Assembly: GCF_000015285.1 (NCBI RefSeq)
Contig: NC_008709.1
Coordinates: forward strand, 2,728,001-2,792,000
DNA: 64,000 nucleotides
Reading direction: 5' to 3'
DNA from: Psychromonas ingrahamii 37
GTDB lineage: Bacteria > Pseudomonadota > Gammaproteobacteria > Enterobacterales > Psychromonadaceae
Made by a program: the position numbers and the translations under genes. Under the pieces are notes generated by a model. It had not been told where the DNA came from and ran no database searches. It saw nothing but the letters and a program-made list of their open reading frames with translations. Below, one piece after another: positions 19,406 through 28,288 of the stretch. The stretch's first letter is position 1. Each line of letters begins with the position of its first letter.

Positions 19406-19461
19406 GGATATAAGCGAGTCTTTTTGATGTTAAGGACACCCTTTTTACGACCCTCTTTAAA

Positions 19462-19944
19462 TTAATCTCTAAAGTTATTAAACTGAAATGCCTGGTCGAG
19501 CTCCGTCCCTTTAATCAAGGTCATCACGGCCTGTAAATCATCACGTTTTTTTCCTGTAACACGCAGTTGTTCACCCTGCACGGCAACCTGAACTTTCATT
19601 TTATTATCTTTAATAAGTTTAATTAATTTCTTAGAAGTTGGTTGATCTACCCCTTCTTTAAATTTAATAACTTGTGTCCATGTTTTCCCTGTGTGGTTTG
19701 GTGTTTCCGGATCCATTGCACGCGAATCAACTCCGCGCTTAATCAAATTTGTACGCAGCAGATCCATAAGTTGTCTTAACTGTGAATCATGCTCTGCTGA
19801 CAATTTTGCTACGTCATTAGTGATTGAAAGACTTGCTTTCACACCTCGAAAATCAAAGCGAGTAGCAAGTTCACGGTTAGCATTGTCAACGGCATTTTGA
19901 AGCTCAGACGTATCAATTTCTGAAACAATATCAAATGATGGCAT
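19462..19944 (-). CDS. yajQ: YajQ family nucleotide-binding protein
   Basis: YajQ has two RNP-like folds; the family binds nucleic acid or nucleotides, and some members bind cyclic di-GMP. The N-terminal [34 protein letters not shown] and the C-terminal [15 protein letters not shown] are diagnostic. 160 residues (E. coli 163). A CAGGATAAT site precedes the ATG. It lies back to back with panE, as the two are near neighbours in E. coli as well. Confidence 0.95.
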   Translation of the reverse strand: MPSFDIVSEIDTSELQNAVDNANRELATRFDFRGVKASLSITNDVAKLSAEHDSQLRQLMDLLRTNLIKRGVDSRAMDPETPNHTGKTWTQVIKFKEGVDQPTSKKLIKLIKDNKMKVQVAVQGEQLRVTGKKRDDLQAVMTLIKGTELDQAFQFNNFRD

Positions 19945-20049
19945 TTTATTATCCTGTTTTTTATTAAAAATTTAATAACGCTAAGTTACCAGAAAACTTC
20001 AATTTCATCTATGTTATGATCTTTAAAATAATTATTTCAGGCTGAAAAT

Positions 20050-20949
20050 ATGTGGCAAATTATAGGTGCGGGCGCAATAGGTTGTTTATGGGCCGCTAAC
20101 TTATTGCGGATCAGAGAAAAAGTCCAGCTTATCACTCGCCGCCCCTGCACAGCTAACCTCCTGCAATATCAGGATTTATTAAAGCAGCAGTTTACTTTTC
20201 CTATAACGACCAGTACATCACTCAGCAGTACTTCTGATCCTGTCTTAGTCTGCGTGAAAGCAACACAAGTGATACCCGCCATTACAACACATCTAGCCTC
20301 AATAGATGCAGAGCAGGCTATTATTTTAATGCATAACGGCATGGGCTGTGCTGAGCAGGTAGCAAAATTATTACCTGACAATCCAATTATCTGCGCAACA
20401 ACGGCAAATGCAAGTTTACTGCATTCTCCATTAAATATTGAGCAAACGGGCAAAGGTGTCACCTACTTGGGAGCCTACAACAATAAGGGAAAACTGTTTC
20501 AATCATTACAGGTGCCTCTGAATTCTGCCCTTACCAATACCTGCTGGTGTGAGGATGTTAATGAAAAATTATGGCTTAAACTAATCATCAATATGGCTAT
20601 CAATCCATTAACAGCCATTCATCAAATAAAAAATGGACAATTAAAAGAGTCTTTTTTTCAAACGCAAATCAACAGTCTGGTAAATGAAAGCTTAGCAGTG
20701 GCTAACGCTGAAGGTGTTACCTTTAAAAAAGAGGAAATATTAGCAATTATTCAACAGGTAATAACATTAACAGCAGAAAATCTTTCCTCCATGAACCGGG
20801 ACATTTTTTATCGAAGACACACTGAAAATGAGTTTATTGCGGGTTATTTATTAAAATCAGCCACCTTTAAGCAGATTCATACCCCGACAATTATGCGCCT
20901 TTATCAACAAATAAAGGCATTGGAGCAAGCCGCTCTTGCCGAACAATGA
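20050..20949 (+). CDS. panE: 2-dehydropantoate 2-reductase
   Basis: NADPH-dependent reduction of ketopantoate to pantoate in pantothenate/CoA synthesis. The N-terminal IIGAGAIGCLWAANLL is the NADP-binding motif; VCVKATQV, ILMHNGMGCAEQV, and the catalytic-lysine region EKLWLKLIINMAINPLTAIHQ follow, as in ApbA/PanE. 299 residues (E. coli 303). Monocistronic. Confidence 0.93.
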   Translation: MWQIIGAGAIGCLWAANLLRIREKVQLITRRPCTANLLQYQDLLKQQFTFPITTSTSLSSTSDPVLVCVKATQVIPAITTHLASIDAEQAIILMHNGMGCAEQVAKLLPDNPIICATTANASLLHSPLNIEQTGKGVTYLGAYNNKGKLFQSLQVPLNSALTNTCWCEDVNEKLWLKLIINMAINPLTAIHQIKNGQLKESFFQTQINSLVNESLAVANAEGVTFKKEEILAIIQQVITLTAENLSSMNRDIFYRRHTENEFIAGYLLKSATFKQIHTPTIMRLYQQIKALEQAALAEQ

Positions 20950-21011
20950 TAGCCAAATAATACATCTTGAAATTTTGCCAACGTTAACCTGATGCGGGAT
21001 TAAGACATGAT

Positions 21012-22259
21012 TTAAAGCTGCTGATAATGAAAAACATGATCTGATAAGCTATTAATTAATATCATATTTTTAGAGCCTTTAAGAATATTAATTTTTTCTG
21101 GACGGTCATTGAATCCATTAATTTGAATCTCATTTTCAGTTGTTTCAAGATAACCAAATTGAATATTGCCAGGCAGCATATTCCAACTGCGTAAATCTGC
21201 GTTTTCCGTGGCAACGGTTGCCAGATTTAATAACAGCCCGACAAGATTGTCTTTTTGAGTGACACGACGCACCAGTTCATATTTAGCTAATGCGCGGGTT
21301 GTGGTCAGTAATAAAATAGAAGGCGTTTCTCGCTCTAAATCTTCTCTTACCAAGTCGTCTACATTTTCCACTATTTCGGTACGGACCTGTTGCTTAGAGA
21401 GCCTTAATTGAGCACCTCTAATACGCTGTTCTACTCTTGGATAATCAGGCATTGATATTCTAATTAACTGTGCGAAATTTTGGCTGGGCAGCACCACGGT
21501 TCTTTCAACCTTATGACTGACCACGCCGTCGAAATACAAAACAAATACTTGATTATCTGTCTTTTGACTGGGCTTAGGCAAATCCGGGAAGCGCTTTTGA
21601 TAGTTGACAAACTGCTGCTCAGCACCCAATTTAAAACTCATCCGCAGTAATGCTTGTTTTAATCCAAGGGGGAGTGGCATAACACGTTGTGTAATAATAT
21701 CCTGTGCAAATCGATAGCTTATCAGAGCATTGGATTGTTCATTTAACAGCTCATAAACAATACCGGCAATAAGATGAGCACTTGCTAGTTGGCCATTTAA
21801 TGAATCTTTTTCGGCGAGTTTTTTCATAGCAATATCAGCTTGCAGTATTTCTACCCGCGCACCTTCTAACTCGTTCTTAAACAAATAACTGAGGGCTAAA
21901 ATATTATGCACCATCACCCGATCAGTTGGGTAACCGCTATAACTTCTTAAGGTTTCACTTAACGTGCCCGCCCCCACATTCTCGCTGATTGAGGTAGCTT
22001 CTAATACAGACATCTCTTTTTTGGCTAAAGAAAGTGTTGTTATTGCACTGTCGAAATCTCCCGTGAGAAACGCCAACAAACCTTTATTAAGGTGGAATTG
22101 CGCATTATCCCGCGCTTTGGGTTCAGCATCTTGTAACTGTGCCAAAACACGCTCTGGCGATTGGGTATTTAAGGCCGTTGCTAACCGGTTAGAATCTCTT
22201 TGGTATGCTGTGCAGCCAGAAAGTAGCACAATAACGACAATCAATAATATTTTCTGCAT
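21012..22259 (-). CDS. COG3014-type lipoprotein partner of LpoB
   Basis: A 415-residue lipoprotein: MQKILLIVVIVLLSGC is a clean lipoprotein signal with the lipobox cysteine at 16. Residues 30-230 look like a TPR-type helical repeat region (FHLNKGLLAFLTGDFDSAITTLSLAKKEM; LALSYLFKNELEGARVEILQAD); the C-terminal half is a mixed domain of unknown role. Homologues sit next to lpoB in Vibrio and Shewanella, which suggests a cell-wall role, but no activity is shown. The start could be the GTG at 22319, which has a perfectly spaced AAGGAG, adding 20 residues before the signal peptide. Confidence 0.8.
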   Translation of the reverse strand: MQKILLIVVIVLLSGCTAYQRDSNRLATALNTQSPERVLAQLQDAEPKARDNAQFHLNKGLLAFLTGDFDSAITTLSLAKKEMSVLEATSISENVGAGTLSETLRSYSGYPTDRVMVHNILALSYLFKNELEGARVEILQADIAMKKLAEKDSLNGQLASAHLIAGIVYELLNEQSNALISYRFAQDIITQRVMPLPLGLKQALLRMSFKLGAEQQFVNYQKRFPDLPKPSQKTDNQVFVLYFDGVVSHKVERTVVLPSQNFAQLIRISMPDYPRVEQRIRGAQLRLSKQQVRTEIVENVDDLVREDLERETPSILLLTTTRALAKYELVRRVTQKDNLVGLLLNLATVATENADLRSWNMLPGNIQFGYLETTENEIQINGFNDRPEKINILKGSKNMILINSLSDHVFHYQQL

Positions 22260-22294
22260 ACAGTTACCGGAAAATAAGATGGAAGAGCAAAAAC

Positions 22295-22355
22295 CAGGCA
22301 TTATAACAAATCCACTCACTGGATATTCTCCTTAGTGGAATGGTCATAATGCCTG
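22295..22355 (-). promoter_or_regulatory. inter-gene hairpin with a Shine-Dalgarno in its loop
   Basis: In the lpoB-lipoprotein spacer, 22346-22355 pairs with 22295-22304 (10 bp, perfect) and 22334-22339 with 22311-22316 (6 bp, perfect). The 17-nt loop contains AAGGAG. On the transcript the hairpin is followed by GTTTTTGC. It could act as a partial terminator, an RNA-processing signal or a translation switch for the second gene. Confidence 0.5.
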
Positions 22356-22368
22356 ATGAAGTCGGTTA

Positions 22369-22968
22369 TTACTGGCGTAGTCGACTGTTTCTGACCAGTT
22401 TTTTAATCTTCTTCTCGCCAACCCAAACTTTACGGTTATCTTTAATGCTGATTAATTCCAAATTCACCTGATAATAACGCACTTGGGTTTTGCCTTCCAT
22501 ATCGATAATAGTATTAATTTGTCCCTGCATCATAAAATCAGCGCCATACTCTTGTCTTGCTACATTACGAGACTCGGCTGTTGCATTTAAATCTTGATCG
22601 CCACGTTCCGCACGGACTTCTTGACGCGCAACCGCTGAAGCGACAAATTGCACTTTGCCCGAATTGATTAATTCACGCTCCATATTAGCAACAAAGGTAT
22701 TAGTATTAATATGCTCATGGCTTAAGTTTTTAACTGACCCCACAATGACCGCAGGATCTTTACCTGTTTGGGTAACAAACTGGACAATCCAGGGGCGAGA
22801 CAATGAATCGTCAATCATTTCCCGTGCTACCAGTTGCGAATCAGTATCATTCCATGCCCCGCTTAAATCAATTTGCTCTTGAGCATCTATTCGTTCAACC
22901 GATGTTGAACAGGCGGTCAGTATAAAAGTAACCGCCAAGGCTGCCCATAGATTTTTTTGTGTTTTCAT
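22369..22968 (-). CDS. lpoB: penicillin-binding protein activator LpoB
   Basis: Outer-membrane lipoprotein that stimulates the peptidoglycan synthase PBP1b in enterics. Signal peptide ending LTACS (lipobox Cys at about 20), then a short linker and the CsgG-like LpoB domain: DDSLSRPWIVQFVTQTGKDPAVIVGSVKNLSHEHINT and YGADFMMQGQINTIID with a C-terminal YYQVNLELISIKDNRKVWVGEKKIKKLV strand pair. 199 residues. It follows hinT closely, as in E. coli, but the small ycfL gene usually found between them is absent. Confidence 0.9.
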   Translation of the reverse strand: MKTQKNLWAALAVTFILTACSTSVERIDAQEQIDLSGAWNDTDSQLVAREMIDDSLSRPWIVQFVTQTGKDPAVIVGSVKNLSHEHINTNTFVANMERELINSGKVQFVASAVARQEVRAERGDQDLNATAESRNVARQEYGADFMMQGQINTIIDMEGKTQVRYYQVNLELISIKDNRKVWVGEKKIKKLVRNSRLRQ

Positions 22969-23027
22969 TGTTGACCCATCCTTTTAGATTAAACTCTGCC
23001 CGATTATAGGCATTAAACAGTTATTTT

Positions 23028-23378
23028 TCAGCAAGAAATCAACTTTCCAAGCGGTTTTCCGCCCAACAGGTGCAGATGTATATGATATACCTCCTGACCA
23101 CCGTCTTGATTACAGTTCATAATTAAACGGTACCCGGATTCTGCAATCCCCTCCTGTTTTGCCAATTTTTTTGCCACCGTATACAATTTACCAATTAGCA
23201 GCTCATCTTCTATTTCTATCTCATTAGCAGTGGCAATGAGTTTATTCGGAATAATTAAAATATGCGTTGGTGCCTGAGGGTTGATATCTCTAAAGGCCGT
23301 CACGAACTCATCTTGATAAAGCAATTCCGAGGGGATCTCTTTATTAATGATTTTTCTAAAAATGGTTTCTTCTGCCAT
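23028..23378 (-). CDS. hinT: HIT-family purine nucleoside phosphoramidase
   Basis: HinT hydrolyses AMP-lysine and related phosphoramidates. The histidine-triad motif is seen as HIHLHLLGG near residue 98, and the upstream [15 protein letters not shown] is typical. 116 residues counted from the second of two adjacent ATG codons, which is better spaced from AAGGG (E. coli 119). First gene of the hinT-lpoB-lipoprotein cluster. Confidence 0.95.
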   Translation of the reverse strand: MAEETIFRKIINKEIPSELLYQDEFVTAFRDINPQAPTHILIIPNKLIATANEIEIEDELLIGKLYTVAKKLAKQEGIAESGYRLIMNCNQDGGQEVYHIHLHLLGGKPLGKLISC

Positions 23379-23450
23379 CATATTTCCCTTAAGTTAATTA
23401 GCTGTTTTTCTACCGGTTAAAATCAAAAATGCCTTATTACAACGCTATTA

Positions 23451-24320
23451 TTACCGTTCTGAAATCGCGCCTTTACCCACGCCTTCATAAGCATACACAG
23501 TGACTTTTTTATCACCCATCCGGGCTTTTATCTGTTCACAAATAAATTCAGAGAGAGATTCTACTGTTGTATCATTGGGTAAAACTTCAGCGCGCCCTGC
23601 CGGTATAAGCAGCTCAAAATAACCTTGTACCGCGTCGTAAGCGGTGTATATTTCAGCACTATTATTTTTTCCTGCTACAAGAAAAGACAAGTCTGATTCT
23701 GTAATAATATCTTCAGCACTGACCAGGTAGATATCCTGCCAACGTTTAGCCCATTCTTCTGCCAGCGCTTCACTGTATTTATCATCAATAAATATATCGA
23801 TTTTAGAACGGTGCCCATGAGCAATACGCTGACAGTTACCCTTATGTTTTTTTAATCCATGCGTGTAATGGTAATAGGGAGTGGTAATATTTTCACTACG
23901 TAATTTAATGTCAAGCCCCAATACGTTTTCAGGTAACTGCGGCAGAATAATTTGCTCAAGATAAGTCTCTAATACTTCAATAGAAACGGTTTTGCTTTCC
24001 AGTAAACAATAGGCTTCATTTGGACAGTTTAATTGTATAACGTCACTATCACCGAGTTCGAAATTAACTTGTGTTCTATGGCCCTCTGGAGTGACAGTGC
24101 AATTATCTGCTGACTGTGGTAACAATAATTTATGATCTACTTCGGCATCAATAATAGTTTTAATCTGTTTTTTTACCAATGAGAAATCAAGGACCATGGA
24201 TTGCTCATTAAGCGCCCCTGTTAATATAACATCCACTAAATAACTTTCACCGACAAAACCTCGATTTTTATCTAAATATGACGCATCGATAACCGTTAAA
24301 TCACGTACAAATAATTTCAT
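23451..24320 (-). CDS. tandem PTPS-fold (QueD-like) protein
   Basis: Two 6-pyruvoyl-tetrahydropterin-synthase-like domains in one chain of 289 residues. The second (about 150-289) has a CxxxxHGH zinc/catalytic motif (NCQRIAHGH) and the usual DTTVESLSEFICEQI ending. The first (about 1-120) keeps MVLDFSLVKKQIKTIIDAEVDHKLLLP but has GESYLV where the metal-binding HGHxY would be, so it looks structural only. QueD makes 6-carboxytetrahydropterin for queuosine; whether this longer form does so is unknown. GAGG ribosome-binding site supports the ATG at 24320. Confidence 0.75.
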   Translation of the reverse strand: MKLFVRDLTVIDASYLDKNRGFVGESYLVDVILTGALNEQSMVLDFSLVKKQIKTIIDAEVDHKLLLPQSADNCTVTPEGHRTQVNFELGDSDVIQLNCPNEAYCLLESKTVSIEVLETYLEQIILPQLPENVLGLDIKLRSENITTPYYHYTHGLKKHKGNCQRIAHGHRSKIDIFIDDKYSEALAEEWAKRWQDIYLVSAEDIITESDLSFLVAGKNNSAEIYTAYDAVQGYFELLIPAGRAEVLPNDTTVESLSEFICEQIKARMGDKKVTVYAYEGVGKGAISER

Positions 24321-24421
24321 TCTATCCTCATTCAATAAACGACAATCAAAATCTGTATTTTCTTGCCGACTTTATGCCTATTTTCGTTAATATTATTGTA
24401 ACAATACAACAAAGCGCTTTG

Positions 24422-25477
24422 TTAAAATGGCGGGTTTTGATCATCCTTTTGATTATCATCGGCAAAGTTATCACGTTTTAACTGTTCGCGTAAATTAGGG
24501 GGGATCCCCTGGATAGTTAATGTATCGCTATTCGCATCATAAAATATGCGTTCCCCAAGGTGTTTTTGATCAAAACTAATGCTTATCCCCCCCCCTTGCC
24601 CAACATATTTGGTCAGCTTTCTAACCACACTACGGTCGACGGGAAAACTGTTTTCTAATTGATAATCTTCACTCACAAAGTCGTAAAAACTACCCTCAAG
24701 TTTTGGTGAGTCCTGAAGTTGTTCTGATAACACGGAAAGTTCAATATCATCCCCCTGTTTTAACTGTTCATTACAATATTCAAAGGCAACTTCACGTACT
24801 TCTTTTTTCTTCGCAACGGGTAAGGCCTGATTTTCGCAAAATTCATCAACGGCCTTCATTAGCCCCTGATTTTGCTCTTTTGCATCAAAACCTTCCTGTG
24901 CGCCCATAAAATCCAGGAAAAAATCAGAAACTTTACGCCCGGCACGACCTTTAATAAATGAGATGTAACGATTTGACTGCGGATCCCGCGCCAATAAGGT
25001 TAAATCAATACGTGCGACAAGTTGTATTTTGCTGGTTTCAATATGCTGACTCTCCTGCAACTCAAGATTTTCATTAACACTGACTGAGTGATTATTTTGC
25101 AGTAATGCAATAAATAAATAATCACTTGCTGTCCAACTGTATTTGCTGATTAATAGAATCCCCTCTTCCGCAAAATCATGCTTTTGCAACTCTTCAACTA
25201 AACAACTGGCGGTTTTTTGTGAAAATCTCACAAAATCGAGCTGTTGAGACATATAATCCGTCAACGCCTCTCTAAACAGAGGTGATTTATCAGTTTTATC
25301 TCCAAAAGAAGCAAAGGCTTTATTCGTTTTACTTTGGTAAGTACGATGCAGTTTGGTTAAAAATTCATCGATAGAAGCTGAAATAGGTAACTCCCCTTCA
25401 CGCATTTTACATTGTAAAATCCCTTCAGGGTTGTAGGATAAAGAATGTAAAATAATATTACTGGCAGAGATGTTCAT
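24422..25477 (-). CDS. yejK: nucleoid-associated protein YejK/NdpA
   Basis: YejK (NdpA) is a nucleoid-associated protein of poorly known role. The 351-residue reading from MNISASNIILHSLSYN matches the E. coli protein along its length: HRTYQSKTNKAFASFGD, VNENLELQESQHIETSKIQLVARIDLT, FIKGRAGRKVSDFFLDFMGAQEG, and the ending LGERIFYDANSDTLTIQGIPPNLREQLKRD. A 27-codon upstream extension is open but not supported. It is divergent from yejL-yejM, the same neighbourhood as in E. coli. Confidence 0.94.
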   Translation of the reverse strand: MNISASNIILHSLSYNPEGILQCKMREGELPISASIDEFLTKLHRTYQSKTNKAFASFGDKTDKSPLFREALTDYMSQQLDFVRFSQKTASCLVEELQKHDFAEEGILLISKYSWTASDYLFIALLQNNHSVSVNENLELQESQHIETSKIQLVARIDLTLLARDPQSNRYISFIKGRAGRKVSDFFLDFMGAQEGFDAKEQNQGLMKAVDEFCENQALPVAKKKEVREVAFEYCNEQLKQGDDIELSVLSEQLQDSPKLEGSFYDFVSEDYQLENSFPVDRSVVRKLTKYVGQGGGISISFDQKHLGERIFYDANSDTLTIQGIPPNLREQLKRDNFADDNQKDDQNPPF

Positions 25478-25592
25478 AAATTTTTGCACCATATTAATAA
25501 AGAGATAACCGTAAATTATACAGAGTGAATGAATAAATAGTCTATAATTTCTATTCACTGTATAAAAATAAAAACAAGCGACCTTAAGTGAT

Positions 25593-25601
25593 TGGTATAA
25601 T
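25593..25601 (+). promoter_or_regulatory. extended -10 promoter of yejL-yejM
   Basis: TGGTATAAT is an extended -10 element; no good -35 is seen, as is usual with this promoter type. It lies about 50 nt before the yejL start. Confidence 0.45.
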
Positions 25602-25652
25602 TGATAGAGTAAGTTATTATCACATTTTTTACTTTAAAGTGAGCCAGTGACT

Positions 25653-25877
25653 ATGCCAATTATTTCTAAATATTCAAACAAAAAGATCGAAACAATACTT
25701 GATGAAGTAATGGAAGTTCTTCATCAAAATGATGTTTCTGTCGATTTAAGTTTAATGGTATTAGGCAACGCCATCACGCACGTCATTAATAGTCAGGTTC
25801 CAGTTGACAAACGTGCACAAATCAGCGAAAAATTTGTCAAAGCACTTTCGGTTTCGATTAATTCTAAAGAAAAATAA
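25653..25877 (+). CDS. yejL: YejL family (DUF1414) protein
   Basis: A 74-residue protein of the YejL/DUF1414 family, function unknown, almost always next to yejM. The family opening is MPIISKYSNKKIETILDEV; LMVLGNAITHVI is the conserved middle. The ATG at 25653 is preferred over a GTG two codons earlier because homologues begin MPI/MPQ. Six bases separate it from yejM, so the two are cotranscribed. Confidence 0.92.
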   Translation: MPIISKYSNKKIETILDEVMEVLHQNDVSVDLSLMVLGNAITHVINSQVPVDKRAQISEKFVKALSVSINSKEK

Positions 25878-25882
25878 AGAAT

Positions 25883-27670
25883 ATGGTAGAAACAGGTAAT
25901 AAATTCCATGATAAAGTTTCCAGCTTAATAAACTGGGGGCATTGGTTTACTTTTTTTAATATAATCATTGTGTCCCTTATAGGTTTACGATATATCGCCT
26001 ATGCAGGTATGGCGGATTCCTTTGCCGGTATTATTTATCAATTTATTAGTTTAATTGGGCATTTTAGTTTTCTTTGTGCAGCTGTCTTTATGCTGATTTT
26101 ATTCCCCTTGGCATTTTTAATCCCTTTCCCGCGTTTATACCGGATTATTGCTATTTTTATCAGTACCATCTTGATCACTTTTTTAATTATTGATACGCAA
26201 ATATTCAAAATTTATAATTTTCACCTTAACCCTTTAATTTGGCATTTTTTACAAAGTCCCTCTCAAGTCGAGCAAATTTATACAATTAACCTGCATTACA
26301 TCTCGATTCCGATTATCTTTATTATTGAACTATTTGTTTCCTATTTTGTATGGAAAAAATGCCGTAAATTACAGGCTAAACGTATTGGTAAACCTATTGC
26401 AGTTGTACTGTTTAGCGCCTTTGTTATTACGCATTTAACGTTTATATGGGCGGATGCAAAGCAATATCGTCCCATTACCCAACAAAAAGCAACCTACCCA
26501 CTCTCCTATCCAATGACGGCACGTACTTTTTTGAAAAATCAGGGCTGGTTAAGTGAGAATAAGTTACATGAGCGTATCAGTCGCCAGAGTAATGAGTTTA
26601 AAAATGAATTACGTTATCCGATAACGCCATTAACTTTCCAGACAACAAAATCTGCGCAAAATATTTTATTAGTGACCGTTGAAGCCTTACGCGCAGACAT
26701 GTTAAATGAACAAAACATGCCCAAGCTTTATAAGCTTAGCCAACAGGGATTAAATTTCAAAAACCATTACAGTGGTGCGAGTAATCGGGCTCAAGGTATT
26801 TTTAGCTTATTTTATGCTTTGCCAAATAATTACTGGTCAGATATAACGCTTAATTATATCCCCCCCGTGTTACTAACCCGTTTACAACAACAGCACTATC
26901 AGTTTGGCTTATTTTCAAGTATTGGCTTCAATCAACCCGAGTTTTTACAGAGCAGTTTCAGCAACTTAAAAACAGAGCATTTAAAAAATGCGAATGCAGA
27001 AAATGGTAATCAGAAGATCACCAAAGAATGGTCTCAGTGGTTAAATCTGCAAAATGACACAAACAGCTGGTTCAGTTTTTTATACTATGAACAACCGGAT
27101 AAATCGTTTTTACATAACACTGATCATGTCAGTTTTATGGATCACACCAAAAAACTTGCCTTATATCAAAAACAAGTATTAACCATTGATCAACAGATAG
27201 CTCAAATAATAAAAGCCCTGAAAAGCAAAAACCAACTGGAAAATACGATCGTTATTATTACCGGAACGCATGCCGTGTCTTTCGCAAAAAACAGTTCTGC
27301 ACAAAGCGCGATCAGCGATGCACATGTCCCACTGGTGATCTTATGGCCAGGTGAAAATGCCGGTCAAATTTCTCGCATGACAAGCCATTTAGATATTGTC
27401 CCGACCTTGATGGAAAAATCTTTAGGCGGCCAATCTAATGCCAATTTGTATAGCAGTGGACAAAGTTTATTTGATGAGAGTGAACGTCAGTTTTTATTGT
27501 CAGGGGATTTAAACAAATATGTAGTGTACGAAAAAGAAAGAATCACTCAATTTTCAGATGATGGTGAAGTCAATAGTATAGATTGGAATGCTAATCCGCT
27601 TGCCGAGGATAAAGATGATGTCACCTTATTGATTAAGGTTGTATCACAGTTACGCCGTTTTAATCGTTAG
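25883..27670 (+). CDS. yejM: YejM/PbgA-type inner-membrane regulator of LPS synthesis
   Basis: In enterics YejM (PbgA, LapC) senses periplasmic LPS and through LapB restrains LpxC turnover. The 595-residue chain (E. coli 586) has five membrane helices in the first 190 residues, a basic linker, and a periplasmic alkaline-phosphatase/sulfatase-like domain beginning at NILLVTVEALRADMLNEQNMP. The nucleophile position of active sulfatases appears as T/V-E-A here, in line with the view that the domain is not a hydrolase. Downstream lies a MITE-like element. Confidence 0.93.
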   Translation: MVETGNKFHDKVSSLINWGHWFTFFNIIIVSLIGLRYIAYAGMADSFAGIIYQFISLIGHFSFLCAAVFMLILFPLAFLIPFPRLYRIIAIFISTILITFLIIDTQIFKIYNFHLNPLIWHFLQSPSQVEQIYTINLHYISIPIIFIIELFVSYFVWKKCRKLQAKRIGKPIAVVLFSAFVITHLTFIWADAKQYRPITQQKATYPLSYPMTARTFLKNQGWLSENKLHERISRQSNEFKNELRYPITPLTFQTTKSAQNILLVTVEALRADMLNEQNMPKLYKLSQQGLNFKNHYSGASNRAQGIFSLFYALPNNYWSDITLNYIPPVLLTRLQQQHYQFGLFSSIGFNQPEFLQSSFSNLKTEHLKNANAENGNQKITKEWSQWLNLQNDTNSWFSFLYYEQPDKSFLHNTDHVSFMDHTKKLALYQKQVLTIDQQIAQIIKALKSKNQLENTIVIITGTHAVSFAKNSSAQSAISDAHVPLVILWPGENAGQISRMTSHLDIVPTLMEKSLGGQSNANLYSSGQSLFDESERQFLLSGDLNKYVVYEKERITQFSDDGEVNSIDWNANPLAEDKDDVTLLIKVVSQLRRFNR

Positions 27671-27738
27671 TTGTTAATAATGGGCGCAGGAAAATAAATA
27701 AGAGCAAGGCGTTTAATTGAGTGGAAAGAAATGACGTT

Positions 27739-27899
27739 ATACCAATTCCACTAATTAAGTGATCTGTTTAGGCGCTGGGAAAACCCATGAAAGCAAGGCA
27801 TTGATTGCAGTAACTAGTTGTTCTAATTATAAAATCAATAACGAAGCTAGCATGTGTTTTAACCAGCATAAATGAACAGAAAATTAATGGATTTGGTAT
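27739..27899. mobile_element. MITE-like element with ATACCAA terminal inverted repeats
   Basis: About 161 bp bounded by imperfect terminal inverted repeats: the left ATACCAATTCCACTAATT and the right end read inward as ATACCAAATCCATTAATT (16 of 18 match). No coding capacity. Such non-autonomous elements are common in marine gammaproteobacteria. A palindrome with a related end sequence (ATACCCATTCCACT) occurs at 54034-54086. Confidence 0.65.
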
Positions 27900-27954
27900 T
27901 AGTCTTGCTATCAGCAGGATTGATCTGATATTAATGCGTAGATATGCTTAAACG

Positions 27955-27985
27955 AAAAAAAGGCTTCTCAATGAGAAGCCTTTTT
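27955..27985. terminator. bidirectional Rho-independent terminator
   Basis: GGCTTCTC at 27962-27969 pairs with 27973-27980, flanked by seven A on the left and five T on the right, so it works in both directions: for yejM on plus, and as the last terminator of the tRNA-Ser repeat array on minus. Confidence 0.85.
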
Positions 27986-27988
27986 AAA

Positions 27989-28288
27989 TGTGGCTGAATA
28001 AAGAGCAGGAGAGATTCAGACTCTCATAACCTATAAAACCAGTCGTATAAAACAAAAAACCGCGGTAAAAAAGCGGGCTTTTAATGTGTGGCTGAGTAAA
28101 AAACAGGGGAGATTAAGACTCTAATGACCTATAAAACCGGTCGTATAAAACAAAAAACCCGCTGTAAAAAAAGCGAGTTTTTAATGTGTGGCTGAATAAA
28201 AAGCAGGAGAGATTCAGACTCTAATGACCTATAAAACCGGTCGTATAAAACAAAAAACCCGCTGCAAAGACAGCGGGTTTTCAATGTG
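27989..28288 (-). repeat. three ~100-bp tandem repeats derived from tRNA-Ser 3' end plus terminator
   Basis: Units begin (plus-strand view) at 27989, 28087 and 28187, spaced 98 and 100 bp, and the tRNA gene itself occupies the fourth register at 28287. Read in tRNA direction each unit has a T-arm-like AATCTCTCC, a CAGCCACA resembling the tRNA end with its CCA, then a hairpin-plus-T terminator, then a shared TTGTTTTATACGAC spacer. The arms of the terminator have decayed most in the unit farthest from the gene. The layout resembles the rtT repeats behind E. coli tyrT. Confidence 0.8.
28254..28281 (-). terminator. terminator of the tRNA-Ser gene
   Basis: Perfect 11-bp stem AAAACCCGCTG/CAGCGGGTTTT with a 6-nt loop followed by more T on the minus strand, 8 nt beyond the tRNA CCA end. 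Two diverged copies occur in the tandem units. Confidence 0.85.

Noticed and set aside
27989-28288. Three evenly spaced repeats considered as a CRISPR array
   Set aside because: The whole ~100-bp unit is repeated, including the part that would be the spacer, and it derives from the tRNA gene and its terminator; no cas genes are present.
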